This document shows, piece by piece, positions 34,801-49,800 of a stretch of DNA of 64,000 bases. A program made the position numbers and the translations under genes. The stretch comes from Nematopogon swammerdamellus. Lineage: Eukaryota > Arthropoda > Insecta > Lepidoptera > Adelidae. Location of the stretch: NCBI GenBank assembly GCA_946902875.1, contig OX336340.1:12973566-13037565 (forward strand). Reading direction: 5' to 3'. Numbering within the stretch: position 1 is the stretch's first letter; each line of letters starts with the position of its first letter. A model generated the notes under the pieces. The model was given only the letters and a program-made list of their open reading frames with translations, was not told the DNA's origin and searched no databases.

Positions 34801-37800
34801 ACCAAGGTTGACAAACATTGACAAGACTTGACAACAGTCGATAAAAGTTGACAAAAGATGACTGAAATTGGCAAAAGATGAGAAAAGTTGACAAACATTT
34901 ACAATGGTTGACAAGAGCTGACAAAAGTTGTAAACAATTTACAAAAGTTAATAAAAGTTGACAAATGTCGAGAAAAGTTATATCAATTCATATTTATAGC
35001 AACCACGTTTTGAACTTATTATTGATGATTGATTATATTGATTATTTGATCATTACATTACAGAACCTAAATAAATGTTTTAATGAATAATAATTTTACA
35101 ATTTTACAAAAAAATTTGATTGACATCCCTAACGCTCCAATGGAGCGTAGGTACTTATTTTAACAAATAGGCCTAGTTTCCATACTGCTTTAGCCATATA
35201 TATGCTGTGCAAGCGTGCTATTACTACTACAATCAGAGCCTAACGGACTTCGTGAGATAGAACATCTGTACCCAGCCTTTCTTTTACACTCTCTTTGAGG
35301 CACAATTTACCAGGTACACAAGTACAGATCCCCAAACGGAACCAGTATTACCATCACATACAGTCCCACACGTGTTACTCATAGTCATATCTCATCTTCA
35401 ACTACAATGAGCCAGGTTAAGTTTGTTCGGCGCAAGGAGCCGGTGGTATATACATAATACTAGCACTGAAAAAAAAATTAACCAATCGAAATCCAGTTCG
35501 AAACGGTGAAGGTTTTGAAGTGGATTTCCTGTCTGGAAAAAAATGTAATAAAATATTTTTCAAAGTACCCGGGCTTCCGTTAGGGTTCATGGGATACTGG
35601 CCGGTGGGAACCCCATCATCATCAACATACTGCATGGCGATCTGTCCGTTGCCCCAGGCGCGCGCCAGCACGCGCTCGGCGAACGTGAAGCGGCCCTCGC
35701 CGTGCGCCACCCACACACCCAGTGTGCTGTCACCCATGCCCGCAAACCACACCCGCGACACTGGCCCATTGTCGTTTATCTTCACCGCACTCCATCGGCA
35801 CTCAAACCTGCCGCGGACAACATATTAGCATCATTTCAGCAACCTGCAGCACTTTTTTTTCATTATTTGAATAGGATTTTAGCAGCTTACGGACACTTTA
35901 TCTCTCTCTATAACTCACCTTACCTTTTTTATATCAACCCCTCGAGCGTCAGCATTTACACGTACGTGGTTGACGTGTGACATTGAAATAACTAATAGTT
36001 TAAACTTTCTATTTTATACTTATACTTATATGTAACCGAATAAATGTACCAATCTCTATAAGCGAACGTTCTTTGAGATCAATAAAGATTATTTGAACCC
36101 AAATAAAACATAACCTCACTTTTTATGATGTGCAATATTCCACTCACAATTTCATCAAAACCAAAGTCAGTGCAATACAAGTTATTATATATTTGTAGTA
36201 ACTGTTGTCAAGATTACTAACATGGTAAATTTGTTGTATATTTTTTCCAAAAAAATTTTGTTCCGTAACTACAATGCAAACAAATCACTATCGAAACTGC
36301 CGACTCTCAGGGCATTTTAGCTTGCACGGCGCCAACATTTGTGGGGTTAATAGAGACAAGTCTTTACCAGTGCAGTCGCAGCGCTCAGGTAGGTAAAATA
36401 TAAGGCAAGGAGGATGGTCGTTAGTAGTGCACAACTTTATACCTCTAGAAAAAGCCAATAATGGTGGTCATTACATTATGTCAAGACACCTGACATAATA
36501 AGCTCGTGAATAAAATAAAGATCTACCTCTCTGATACATTTCGATCCAGAAATACTTGAGGCTGAAGAGCAGAAGCCCCGCTTTGCTCCACAGGATCGAT
36601 CCAGCCTAGCAGGCCCATCAGCTGACATCCATTGCACACACCGAGCGAGAATGTATCTTTTCTCGTTTGGTAGAAGTGCTCGAATTGCTTGCTCAAAGAC
36701 TCTGAGAACAGGATACCTGCTGCCCAGCCCTTAGCGGAACCCAATGTGTCTGTAATTGAAAAAAAATCATAAAAGATGTATAAAATGATAAAAAAACTGG
36801 TCAAGCATGAACATAAGTCATGCATTCGCATTAAAATTTTGGTACGGCGGCGCGACCGACTTTTGGCATTAAAATACAAACTCTTTGAATATGGGGATAA
36901 AGCTCAATTATACTTTTTAAAAAGCTGAAGATATGCCCTACTTGATCTGATTCACTTTGTCGCCAGACACAAAAAAAAACTGTTATGCCGGCACTTCACT
37001 TGGCTTAGCGTATTCGTGTTTGTTGCAAACATTTTAGTTTTATCTCGCTCTAAACAAGCCATTAAAGGGAGACGAAACGGATTTTTTTTGCCAAATACAC
37101 TCATACGCTAAGCCAAGTGAAGTGCCGGCATTAAGTGAGAACGTTGTTCACACGCAGTGGGTTCCGTAGCTATAGGTTCCTTCTTGCACGCGCAGCGAGT
37201 GTTATATAGAGCGCAGCAAGCATGCGATCACACTCGCACGTATCTCGCGTTCGGCACAGCTATTTTGTATTGATATGAGTCCTTCGTATCTAGCAAGTAA
37301 GATGGCAACATGTGTTCACCGATAAATGGCGTGAGCCGTTCCTACTTAGATACTACCTTCATAGTTAAAATGTTTGATCATTCAGTAGATTGCACTCTTC
37401 CGATATTATGATACTTGTATGGGGTCCTCCCTTAATTAATTACTTTTGGCTCTTTAAAATATTTGTTGGCCCGCCACAGATGAGATATTAGTTACTACGT
37501 AACAGATACTTCACTCACTGCCATAAAAAACCGAAAATACCTTTGCTATAACAGCCTACATTCAAATAATAATACTAGGTGTTCGCTGCAAGGAGAAATG
37601 CATCTTAATATAAGTACACATGCCAAGAGTAGAGAAAGCATTGCCCACCGCGCGACATTCAAGTGAGCGTGTCGTCGAACAAATACGCTAGGGATGTAAT
37701 ATTTATACAATAATAAAGGACTCGAGACGGGAATGCAATTATATGTATGTTTTATAAAATATATACATATAGTTTTATATAATGCCTCGTGTGTCTGCCT

Positions 37801-40800
37801 GGTGCACATGCAACGATCACACACTATGTTGCATGGCGTGTTGCCAGATAATTAGAATTTGTCTAGCAGAGGCTGTGACATACAGACCGACAGACAACAA
37901 AGTTTCACTATAAGGGTTAATTTTTTACCATTTTGGTATGGAACTCTAAAAAACTTGAATATCAAGATTACGAACCTGCATAGCTGAAACCTCCCGGGAA
38001 GACGAGACCCTGGAAGGCATCCAGAGTGATCTTGTTGTGGTGGAGGTCACTCATGGTCACGTCAAACACTTCGAAATTGGCCATCATGAGAGAGGCGATC
38101 ATCTCACGATCACCATTCGTACCTGTAGCAGAGATGTCCCGCATTGTGAAGTTTAAGTCTGTGTTCCAGTATGTCAGGTATTATACATGTTGGTTACATT
38201 TATTTTTTCATTACTGCAATCAGACTTGAAGTTGACACTAATCATTAAGGTGATTATTTTGCCTTGTACGGTTTATGCGACCATGGCAGTTCCATTAAAA
38301 ATTATCGATTATTTGAAGTCAGAAAAACTTTCCTAAAAGCCGTCAACTTGGTCGCCTGCATAATATAATAATATACAGATCTAGGAAACTTGAAATAACA
38401 TGACAAATGAAATGATGACCTACCTTATACTTTATCGTCATTTGGTCAGCTGGACATAATTTAATATTTTATTACTTTCACAATATTCAGTTTATTCAAG
38501 ATCTTTCCAAATATTAAACTTGTAAATAAGATAAAGATAAAATACAACAGTGTAATGATTATGTACAACTGCATGCGTATCCGAAATGTGGTTCAGGGGC
38601 ATATTATACCTTCTAAAAAAAGATAACATATCTAAAAAAAAGCTTATCTATCACTGATCGGGCCGAAAAATAAATCTTTCTGTGGCTAAAAAAAATTGTA
38701 ATACCTTCTTCCCTCAGCACAGCGACTCGCACGGATTTGGTTTTAACGACAGCGGCGGTGGGATCATACGTAACATTATAGGTGGCGCCCCTGCGCTTCC
38801 TTAAGCCCTTCCACTCCTCCTCCGCGCACAGCGAGTTGGACTGCCGACACTCGAGACGGTAGCTCGTCTCCTCCCACGCGTATGCCAACTCCACCAGTGG
38901 GCTCGACACCACTTTCTCGCCGTTAACTTTCACAAAAACCTGATACAAAATGTTTAATTTAATAGGAGTTTGTAATATGAAAATGTTTGTGAAAAAGGGT
39001 TTTGTGTTCCGATGTCAAAAAATCTGGGTTTTCACTTTATGTTCAAAATAACATAAACATGAAGTATCCAACATAATTATACAACAACATAATTTAAATC
39101 TAAAACATGATCCATGCTTATATTCTTATAAAATAAAATACTAGACTGAACTGAATCTCAACCAACAAATCTAATCTTTGTGCTTGGCGCTGGAGGAGGC
39201 GCCCTAAGGCAAAAATGAATGCAAAAGAAAATAATTTATCGGAATGTAAGCAGAATAATTCTCAATACAAGTGCAGAAGTAAGTCGTCTTATGATGTTCA
39301 ATCCCTTAACTTACCAGGTAGTAGTAAACGAAACGAACTATTAAATTTGTTCGTGTTTCCGTACAGTTCAGTGTAGCCGGCACAGCCAACGGGAAGTACT
39401 TACATGGCACCTAGTTCACAACGGTGTCATGTGACGGGTGTAGTAGGTGATGACATAATATATTTCAATTTGAAAATAAACTGCGAACTTACTTCAGTGT
39501 TCATTCCGTATGAGCCGACTTTGCCTATGTTCTGAGCGGCGACCTCGTGGTCTCGGTACTGTGCCAGCACGTAGGAAGTGTTCTCAGGCGCCACCTCCAG
39601 CACGATGCCGAGCTCCTCGTTGAACAGAGCCTCGACGGGCGTGACACCGGCGTCCACCATCACGTCAACTTGAACACCTCGGATGCCTCCGATAGCCATC
39701 TCCAATACAGTTGTGATCAGTCCACCTTCACTGATGTCGTGACCGGAGAGCAGCTTGTTTTCTAACATCAAACATCACTTTTATGGAATCATGCAAGCCA
39801 TGAATGAATTGCTGGTGAAGGTGAGAGGTTCAGTATAGATAGGGACAACAATTAAGTATTACTGATTGAGAGGTTGATTGTATTTATCAGCTTGTGGCCA
39901 AGCACGCGGCAAAGACCTTGTCTAGTTTGCGAAAACTGGGTTTGATGTAGCCACGGGTCATTTTTAGCCTCTTTGGCTGGATGAGAAGGACTGGGCCTGG
40001 CGTGGATCCGGAACTGCAAGTTCTACTCCGACTCGAACTGTAAACGGACCGAAATTGCTCCAATTTCACGACTCCAGTGGACTGAACTGAACGGACTGAT
40101 GGACTGCTTGCCTTAGAGAGAGAAATCCGGTACTTGCTTACTCTACAACATTATATTACGGTGTCTCTTTCTCGCGACCTGAAGGTGTCCGATTACTGGA
40201 CGCTCTCAGACGCTCGCAGTCGCACCCACTCCACTCCTCCGTCCATTCTTTCCGACCGACTCCTCACTCATAATGCTTCGGCCAATTCGATAGCAAGCTG
40301 AGTACAATCACCATAAGAATGCAGATGAGTTTGATGGACTAATAATTTTATTTAATGATTTTTTTTTATTGGGCAACACTTTGTAATAATTTCTTATTTT
40401 TTTTTATGTTGTTATTAAGGAAAAAAATGGAATAGTGGAGGGGTAAATATTATTTTGGACGTAGAGGAGAGAAGCTCCTCTGGCAGAGGCGTGTGGTTCT
40501 TGAACCCGGCTGCACATGGAATGACCCATCGCTAGTTCTATCTCTGGACGTGTGCACCCCTTTTTTATATTTCTGAGTTTGTAAGTAAATTTCTTCCATG
40601 GCAAACAAATAGAAGCGCTGGCATGGCACCTAGTTCACATAAACCTAGATACTATACCTTTTAAGAGTTTCTGTGTGACATTGAAGAGATGTTTGAGTAC
40701 GAGGGGGTCGTCCATGTCGGGTGTGACGTCGCCTTGTTGCTTGTAGCACTGAGCCAGCGCTGTTCCGCCCAGTCTGTATTTAGCATATAGAATTTATTCA

Positions 40801-43800
40801 TTTGGATTTATAAATATTTGATGATATAATATAAATGGGTGAAGGAGGCCGTCCAATCCGGTAGTATAATGGTGATACCTTTTAATGTTTTAGAAAATAA
40901 TAAACAATTCATAAAATTTAACCAAAAAATGGCACAAACAACAAAATTATATGGCACCTAGTGCCGACAGGATAAAATCACGTTTGTGCTGACGTAACCA
41001 ACCATGTTATGTTAAATATTTTTTTTTTTTATGGAAACTGACAGTTGGCCACATCACCTACAAGATACGTGATGTTAGCCCATAATACCGGGTGAACTAG
41101 GTGCCATGTCAGTGCTTCCCTTCGGTCGTGCCGGCTACACCGAACTGGACGGAAAACACAAACTATTTACATAGCCGTTTCGACGGACGTTTCATTCAGT
41201 GCGGTGGTACCAACCCGGGCGGGTTGAACCCTACCACCTAGTAAGGTAAGAAGGGAAGGGACCTACAGTTTTACGTGGAATCTGAACCACGGTCAGCCTC
41301 CAACGGTCGAGCGGTCACCCATCCAAGTACTGACCGGCCCAGCGTTGCTTAAAAATCAATAGCGACAGTCAACTGTCTGCACCACTGAGCTATCGAGGCT
41401 GATGATTTTTTTTTTTTTCATAAATACAATAAAATAAGAGTTAAAATGATACTAGCCGGTATTTGCCAGGGCTGACTGGAACCCAAATAAGCGAGCTTCC
41501 CTGCAGTTTAAGCGCCGGGTCGATCTTCACAGTGATGTCGGGGCACGGTGCGTACGTCGACACCACCACTGTTCCGGGCGACTTCACTGCCATACGAAAT
41601 TCAGTTCAAACTGCATCTCTTTATGTACACATGTATTTGTATTTATAGAATATATTAGAACTTTAATGTGCGATAGAAAATAATAGAGTGAAATATTTTT
41701 AAAACCTTTCAAACACATTATAATACTAACAATGCTAGGTATTGTTTTTTTTAATGAGTTCTGGTTTGGTTTCAGCTGTACATGCGGAGACTGCTTAGGC
41801 AAAATTAATGTGAAAATAAAAATAAAGTTAAGTTGAAAAAGTAAAAATAATATATTATATGTAGATATACCTACATAATTTTATTTAACAAAAAAGTAAA
41901 TAATAAAATATTTTAGATATTTACTTATTACTTTTCTAGGTAATGCTCTATACAAGGTTCACTGGAAGGAATTGCTTTCTTCAAGTGCACACAGCAGATA
42001 TTATTACTACAATGATATTGCACAGTAAATTTACCTTTTCCTGATGGCAGCTGAGCGCACATGGAGAGGGAGTCCTTGCCTCCGTCTATGGCGACCCCGA
42101 GAGTGGCCATGGCGCACGTGAGCGCCCGGCACGCGACCACCAGCGCCGCGCCGTCCGAGCCCGTCTTGCCCGCCCACATCCAGTTGCCGGAGCACTTCAC
42201 GTCCTCCAGGCACGACACTCCTGCGAACACCTGCAGTCAACAAATCACTCATGATGATCAATGAAATAAACATGAAAACTATTTTACTTACCCTCTTTTA
42301 AATATAGATTTTTGTACACTGAATTATTAGTAAACAACTTCTGAAAATTTTTATTTTTATTTACTGCAACAAAACATGTTAAATTTTTATTCAGTGTTTT
42401 ATTCGAGGTGGAAAAGTAAAAATAAAAAGTGTCCGTAGAATGCGATTTGCATTCATGTTTTGCTCCACCCTCCCTTGAAGCACCAAGAATATAGAGGCAC
42501 AAATGGTGCAATTGTATGTTGCATTGTGCAAAATGTTTCATTAATCTTTCTTAATCTATCACTTTGATTGAGTCATGCGGTTTCTCAGCAGTTGTTTCCT
42601 CGCTAAACATAAGCGCACATAATAAATAAATGAGCTGACCAAGTTGGTGAGAGCCTCGCCGAGGGAGAGGCGCGCGGCGGCGGCGGGGTCGAGCGGGCCC
42701 TTGGTGTTCTGAGTGCCGATAGAGGTGGCCGCGCCGACCAGCCCCTCGTGCGAGAGCGCGACGACGGCGCAGTCAGCCAGCGGCGTGTGCAGCGGCCCCA
42801 CGCACTGCTGCTGCGCCACCAGACCCGACACGCACCGGTCCACCTGTGTCCCGCGCCCATTACATTCACTCTTCCCTCATCCCAAATCACGAGACATATT
42901 GTCACACATATCGATCAGGAAACTGATGAAAAATTACGTAAATTTTGATGAGGAAATGTGCAAATTAATGGATCTAATAATAATTTAAACATATACTAAG
43001 TTTACAATAAGTTTATAATAGGCAAGTTTATAAAGGCAAGCTTATTCATATAAGACATTTTATTCTAGCTAGCCTTTGGGATATAGAAAAAAAAAATTGG
43101 TGCTGCTTTTTGATATCATGCAATGTTTTAATGTACCTATGTATGTAATATCAACTATGATCAAGTGATACTTGCATCGTCGGTGGGCGAGTTGCAGGAC
43201 ATGGTAACTGTTATGGTTGAAGCATTTAAAAGGAAGGGTATGAAAGTGAATGTAAACAAGACGAAAGTTATGGTACTGGAGAGGAATGAAATAGTGTCCG
43301 AATGCGATGTCAGGATTGGGAATGAGAAACTGGAGCAAGTGAACGAATTCGTATATCTGGGGAATATGTTCACGCGTGATGGAAAATGTGAAGGAGATGT
43401 AGAAAAGAGAGTGAAAGCTGGCAACCAAGTGAATGGGGCGTTGCACGCTATTATGAGCAGCCAAAGCATGTCAACTAGGGCACGTTTGGCTGTCCATGGT
43501 GGAGTGCTGGCCCCTACACTTATGTACGGGAGTGAAAGTTGGGCATGGCAGACGAAGCATGAAAGCAGGATTAATGCTGTGGAAATGCGCGCGTTGAGGA
43601 GTATGTGCGGAGTTACAATGAAAGATAGATTGAGAAATAGTGTAGTGCGAGAGCGCTGTGGGTTGAAAGAAGATATAGTGACAAGGATTGAGAAAGGGAT
43701 GCTTCGGTGGTTCGGTCATGTTGGAAGAATGGATGATAGGAGACTAACGAAAGAAATTTATGAAGCAAATGTGAGTGGAAGAGTCGGGAAGGGTCGCCCT

Positions 43801-46800
43801 AGACGCACGTACCTTGACCAGATCGGGCATGTGCTCAAAAAGGGGCAAGTGCTTAGTACCCGTAACCGACGAGCATGCATGAAGAACATTATGGGAGTGG
43901 AAGAGGCGGCAGAGGTGTGTCAGGATCGTGGCACGTGGAGATCCGTTGTCTCTGCCTACCCCACCGGGAAACAGGCGTGACGCTATGTATGTATGTATGT
44001 ATGTATGTAATGTATTAGTATGTCATCAAAATTATTTGCGTAAAATATGGGAGTCTGTATTACCTTATTGGTGAGATATCTCTTGCTGGCAACATTGACA
44101 AGTCGCAGTACGCGATCCAGAGCATCGGGGACGGTGAGTCCGGGCGGCAGCACTAGAGGCCGACGGGACACCTTCTCTTGACGCAGGTCGAACGTCTTAC
44201 GCGGCATGTTGCCTGCCATCAGACACAACGCTACTCTAACTTATTGTTTTCAGGCAATTTGCTTCCGAAAATATTACTTTGGATATACTGAAGACTGAAG
44301 TTTACAGAACGATACACCTTTACCCTTCTAAACCCTAAACAAACAAACTAGCATCCCTTATTCCCCGCCACCCGTGCTAACTCCACATGACTCGTCACAG
44401 AGAGACTCAGCACCCTTTTGTTGTTGATATTGGGCTTTTGAGAACCAATCGGTTCTCTAAATCGTTTCTTTGTCGCACCACTAGGGTGTGGAACTGTCTT
44501 CCGGTGAGAGTGTTTCCCGAATTTTTTAATATGGGTGTCTTCAAAAGTCCTATTAACAGGCTAGACAGCCTACCAACAGTCCGCAAATCTACTGGCGTAG
44601 CACCTAACTGAGCGTGGTTTCGCAAGGAGAGGTGATGATGGCTCTGTCGACTGCACCATTGGTCTCCCGGCACAGCCACCCATGTTGGTTTACATAAAAA
44701 AATCTAAAGTAATATTTGATAGTAATAAGCTGGCTGTCCCACTTTATGATCTACGGATGAGTCACTCACCACCACCAAACATTCAGTCTGACCCTCTTTA
44801 TACATGGTGTTGCAACCCCAACCGTAAAACCCGAAAGGGGGTGATTCTGTACGTGAAATAGAACTACTTTTGTTCTACGACTTTTTAATTTTACAGAAAA
44901 CACATTTTTTTTCTCCATACATTTTGAGAATAGGTTTTTAAAATTTGTATGAAAAAACAATTTTTTTTTTTTTCATAAAAATTTTTTTCGCCACTGATGT
45001 TGTTTAGTTTCACATATAGAATAACCCCCTTATGTCAGTTAAAAATATTACGGGGGCAACTGCAACACCGTGTATAAGACAACACTATGTTTGTTCTAAC
45101 TAAGACATAAGTTACCGAGCACTGCCTCCAGGTGCAGATCGTAGGGCAGCTTGTGAGCGTTGCGGGGGCTGAGTCGTACCGCGCGGTCGAGGTAGCTCGC
45201 GTCGTACGCGTCCTCCACCAGGCTCACGTAGCCGTCGCCCGTCACCTCGCCCACAAACGACACGGGGCAACGCTCGCGCTCGCATATCTCTGCACAATAT
45301 ACATTATTCAAATTAGCTTACATTTCGTTCAACAGTGTGAACATGTCATTTGATAGAATAGCTTGTTCGCTCATTTAACATGATAGTATAATTATTATTT
45401 AAAAAAATCACATTTTAACAAGCTCTGCACTTGTCTACCGAGTCAAACAGAGTGTATACTTTATTTACCAACAGAGTGTAGATTTAAATTTAATTTTTCC
45501 TCATCATAAGTTGTAGGATCGCATAATATGTTAAGTAGCAGGAGGCTGTCAGCCTCGATAGCTCAGTGGTGCAGACAGTCAACTGTCACTATTGAATGTT
45601 AAGCAACGCTGGGTGCGGTCAGTACTTGGATGGGTGACCGCTGACCGTTGGAGGCTGACCGAGGTTCGGATTCCTCGTAAAACTGTAGGTCCCTTCCCTC
45701 CTAATCTTACTTGGTGGTAGGGTTTAACCCGCCCGGGTTGGTACCACCGCACTGAATGAAACGTCGGTCTAAACGGCTATGTAAATAGTTTTCCGACCAG
45801 TTCAGTGTAGCCGGCACGATCAAAGGGGGAAGCACTGACATGGCACCTAGTTCACCCGGGGTTATGGGCTGACATCACGGACGTTGTAGGTGATGTAGTC
45901 AACCGTGTCAGTTTCCATAAAAAAAAAAAAAAAGGTCGCCGAGATGAGAGTGCGGCTCGAGCAAGAGGAGGGCGACACGCGGCTCACAAATACGATACTT
46001 GAGAATAAGCGTGAGACCTTGCAGTAGTTTCCTGTTCTGCTTAGTGGTGAGTAGGGCGTTGTTCTCCTGGTACTCGGCGCCCCACAGCTCGAGCGTGGTG
46101 ATGGTGGGGTCCCCCAGCTGGAACTCGCGAGTGAACACGGTCGCTCCCACCGGCTCCACCAGCTCCTTGAGCACGTTGCCGTTACCGCCAGCGCCTTGGT
46201 CGTGGATCGCTGAACACGCCCACATTTTTGGATGACATTGATGGATTGATGGAACTTGTTTGAACACGTAAAAAAGTTTGCTGTCTTTTTATTAATTGAA
46301 AGTGAGCACTTGGATTGGTCCATACTATTTTTCACCCAATGGTGCGAAAGAGTGGGCAAGAAAACTGACCTATAAGTAAAATTTTTCTCAATACATGTAA
46401 TAATAATCATACATAAATAATTACACTGATGAACATAATGTAGAACGAATCATGCCTACTATAATATAGTTTACATATTATACATCATTCTTATGAATGT
46501 TGTACCTGAAAATTCCGGGGCAGTACTTACACTCAACAGGATTGATATCAGACTCCAGACAAGCCCGTACCACTCTGTTTAGACGGTTGCCCATTTCTGC
46601 ATCACCTGAAAATCGCAATGAAGAAAGATGCTTTACTTGAAATAGGATTACTACAATAAATATTAAAAATTTGCAATGAAATTACATCCTGCCTCATAAA
46701 CCAGATTTAGTTGTATCGTAGGTCTTGAACCAGATCAACTAGTCAAGGTCAGGATAATTGTCTTCTTTCAAATAACTACAAAACATGTTATTACTATGTA

Positions 46801-49800
46801 ATTAGAAAGATTATAGGATCTTCCATGCTATGTATAATTTCAGGTTTAGAGATGGCATAGTGGAGGAATCTAAGAGGAAAAAACCGATTGTTATACAAAT
46901 AACCTCATTTGTATAACAATGAAGAGAGAGTGGATGTAGCTAGTGGTGCTCACCTCTCTGTACTGCTCCAAAGTCGAGGGAGTGGTCGCGCGCGTCGCCG
47001 CCCTGCACCGCCACGGAGGAGGCGGCGCCGCCGCCCACCCCGATGCGATACACCGGACCACCGATCTTCACCAGCATCATACCTGTCACACAACACATTT
47101 TACATTATGCAACAACGTAGAATTTTTACTCTATTCTATGCTGCTGCCATCTGCGATGCCTACCATGTAAAACTATAGGTCCACCAGGTTGACTGGAGGA
47201 AATTGCCTAAGGCAATAAGTCCGTCCTTGCCAAACATTAAGTGGCATAAAGTGTAATAAATAAAAAAAAAACACCACAAACTCTTGCGATAAAACATATT
47301 AACACATACAACGCGCGCTTTCTGCAGTGAGCGCTAGGAATGCGAGAATACTGAGGGTGGCTATGTGTGTTGGAATATGTAGGTACGGCGCACGTGCGCG
47401 GAGGCGGCAGAGAGGGAATTGGGACTAATGATATAATAATTTGAAAGTGAACTAAATTCTGAACTCGAAAGACTGCACTCGAACTTGTCACAATTTGTTC
47501 TGTCCGATTGGATTACACGCACGAAGAAGACCCAGTTAAAAACTTTGCAGGGTATTTTTATAATCTTTTTTTTCATAAATATTATTAACATATTAGTGAC
47601 TATCCACATATAACATCACCTACAATATATCAAAATACAGCTTGAGAGCAAGATTTACCATATTACTGTGAGTTCTGTCTGACTACAAAGACTTATGTAT
47701 TACTTAAGTGCTTTGTCAAATACGTAATTTGTGTCAGCTCAATAATGTTAGTACATTATACATTGTTAGTTCATTGTACAATTTAGAAGATACTTTTGAA
47801 GTGAGTATACAATTTTCAATGGGTTAATAAAATTGAGTTACTAATCGTAGGTACCTAGTCAAGCGTTAACTAATTATGCAGTCAGGTAAGTTGTATACAT
47901 AGGTATATCATTCAGATGACATGCTGCCAATTGGAGTAGGCCAGTCTCCACAAACAGCATCCTTTCACGAGCATCACGCCAGGGCCAGCCGTCGCCTCCC
48001 TCAACCATATTAGAGGGTGAGAGACGACCCGGACCAAATTAAGTGTTACCTTTTTCTGGACTATTCTTGCTGATCATGTCGTGCGGCATGTAGCCGATGC
48101 CTCCGCTGAACATGATTGGCTTCACGAATTCTTCTCTCACGTTGTCGGCGTTCTTCAACCCATACGACTGCACAAACCCTGCACAAACACATTTACTATT
48201 CACTTAATTACTTGGCCATCGCTAACATAAATCAATATATTGATAGGTTTCAAGAATCTTTATTCTCTGACAGAATGTGTAACACATTCGCTTGCACAGA
48301 TTATTATAAGTTTTTTACAAAGCAAAATTTTAAATTTAAACATAAAACTAAACATATGGTACCATAGGTAAATCAATTAGCTTTACTTAATAATTTCACT
48401 TAATAACTTAGCAATAATAATTATTTTTAATATTTTTTTATGGAATAATGTTACATTAAATCGATTTTATACATTTCACTATTTATTACCATTTGTATTA
48501 ATTATAATAACAATTAATTTATAATATCTTATAAATATTCTGAAAACAGACGACGGACAGACCAACAGACAGACAGGCACAAGTGATATCAAATATGTAG
48601 ATACATAAATCCTATATTGATGCATTTGTAAACTGTGAATAACAAACTGACAGACATTTAATTTTATAATAGTAGAAATAAACATACCAGAGACAACGGG
48701 TTCTCCAAACTTGTTACCGTAGTCGGAGGCACCGTTGCTCGCCTCTATGATGATGTCGAGCGGTGAAGCGAAAGTGCTGGCGTAGTCCCAGTCCTTCTCC
48801 TCCCACGGCAAATCATAACCTGCAATATTTTGATGATATAAATAACGACATAATACATAACCTAACCTATGGTTGCTACCACCGCACTGAGCGAAACGTC
48901 GGTAGAAGCGGCTATGTAAATAGTTCGTGTTTTCCGTCCAGTTCAGTGTAGCCGGCGCGAAATGAAGGGAAGCACTGACATGGCACCTAGTTCACCCGGT
49001 GTTATGGGCTGACATCACGGATGTTGTAGGTGATGTAGCCAACCGTGTCAGTTTCCATAAAAAAAAAAAAAATAAGTTGACCTTACATTTTTTCAGAATT
49101 TTCCACCATATAGTTGAAAAGTTAGGGGGTGGGGGACACACTTTTTAAGACTTTAGAAGCGCATATCTCACCAACTATAGACTTTTAAGTCAATGGTCAG
49201 GTCAATTTCCTCGTTTTTTGTCTAAAAACAAAAAACGAGGCCATCCAACATTACATTATGGAGTGCCACCCCTAATTTTTTTTTTCTTAATTTCACCACA
49301 CCATTGTATAGCTGTTCATAGAACACACCTTCCTTCCAAATTTAATCTATATACTGCCAACAGTCTCCAAGTAAAATGGGTGACATACAGACGGACAGGA
49401 CGAAATTATAAGGGTATCATTTTTAACACGCGATTTTTCAAAAAAAATTCAGGTCTTCTACGTTCATCACAATATTTTAGGAAAAGGGAAGGGAGGTCTC
49501 TCATACATTACATAACGCACCTTCCTGCTGTGATATTGGCTGGTCGGAGCATGTGCTCTGTGCCCCTCTGACACAGCCACTCATACCGGATTAGATAAAA
49601 AAAGGCAAAATAAGTATTGATTTAAATGGAAATATTGTGTAAACAAGGGAAATAAAAATTAAATCACTTTAATACATACATAGCGTCACGCCTGTTTCCC
49701 GGTGGGGTAGGCAGAGACAACGGATTTACATATAAATCTGGGCCCTAGTCGAGTATAGGACGTCTAGGCCGGAGTCGCTTAACATTAAATGAGGTTTGCT

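Noticed and set aside
32974..34914. Long open frames reading STFVNFCQLLSTF-type peptides on both strands
   Set aside because: A 10-bp monomer without stop codons opens all three frames; the peptides are translations of the satellite and shift frame every unit.
32521..34985. CRISPR-like or origin-like repeat array
   Set aside because: The monomers are contiguous with no spacers and the context is a eukaryotic intron.
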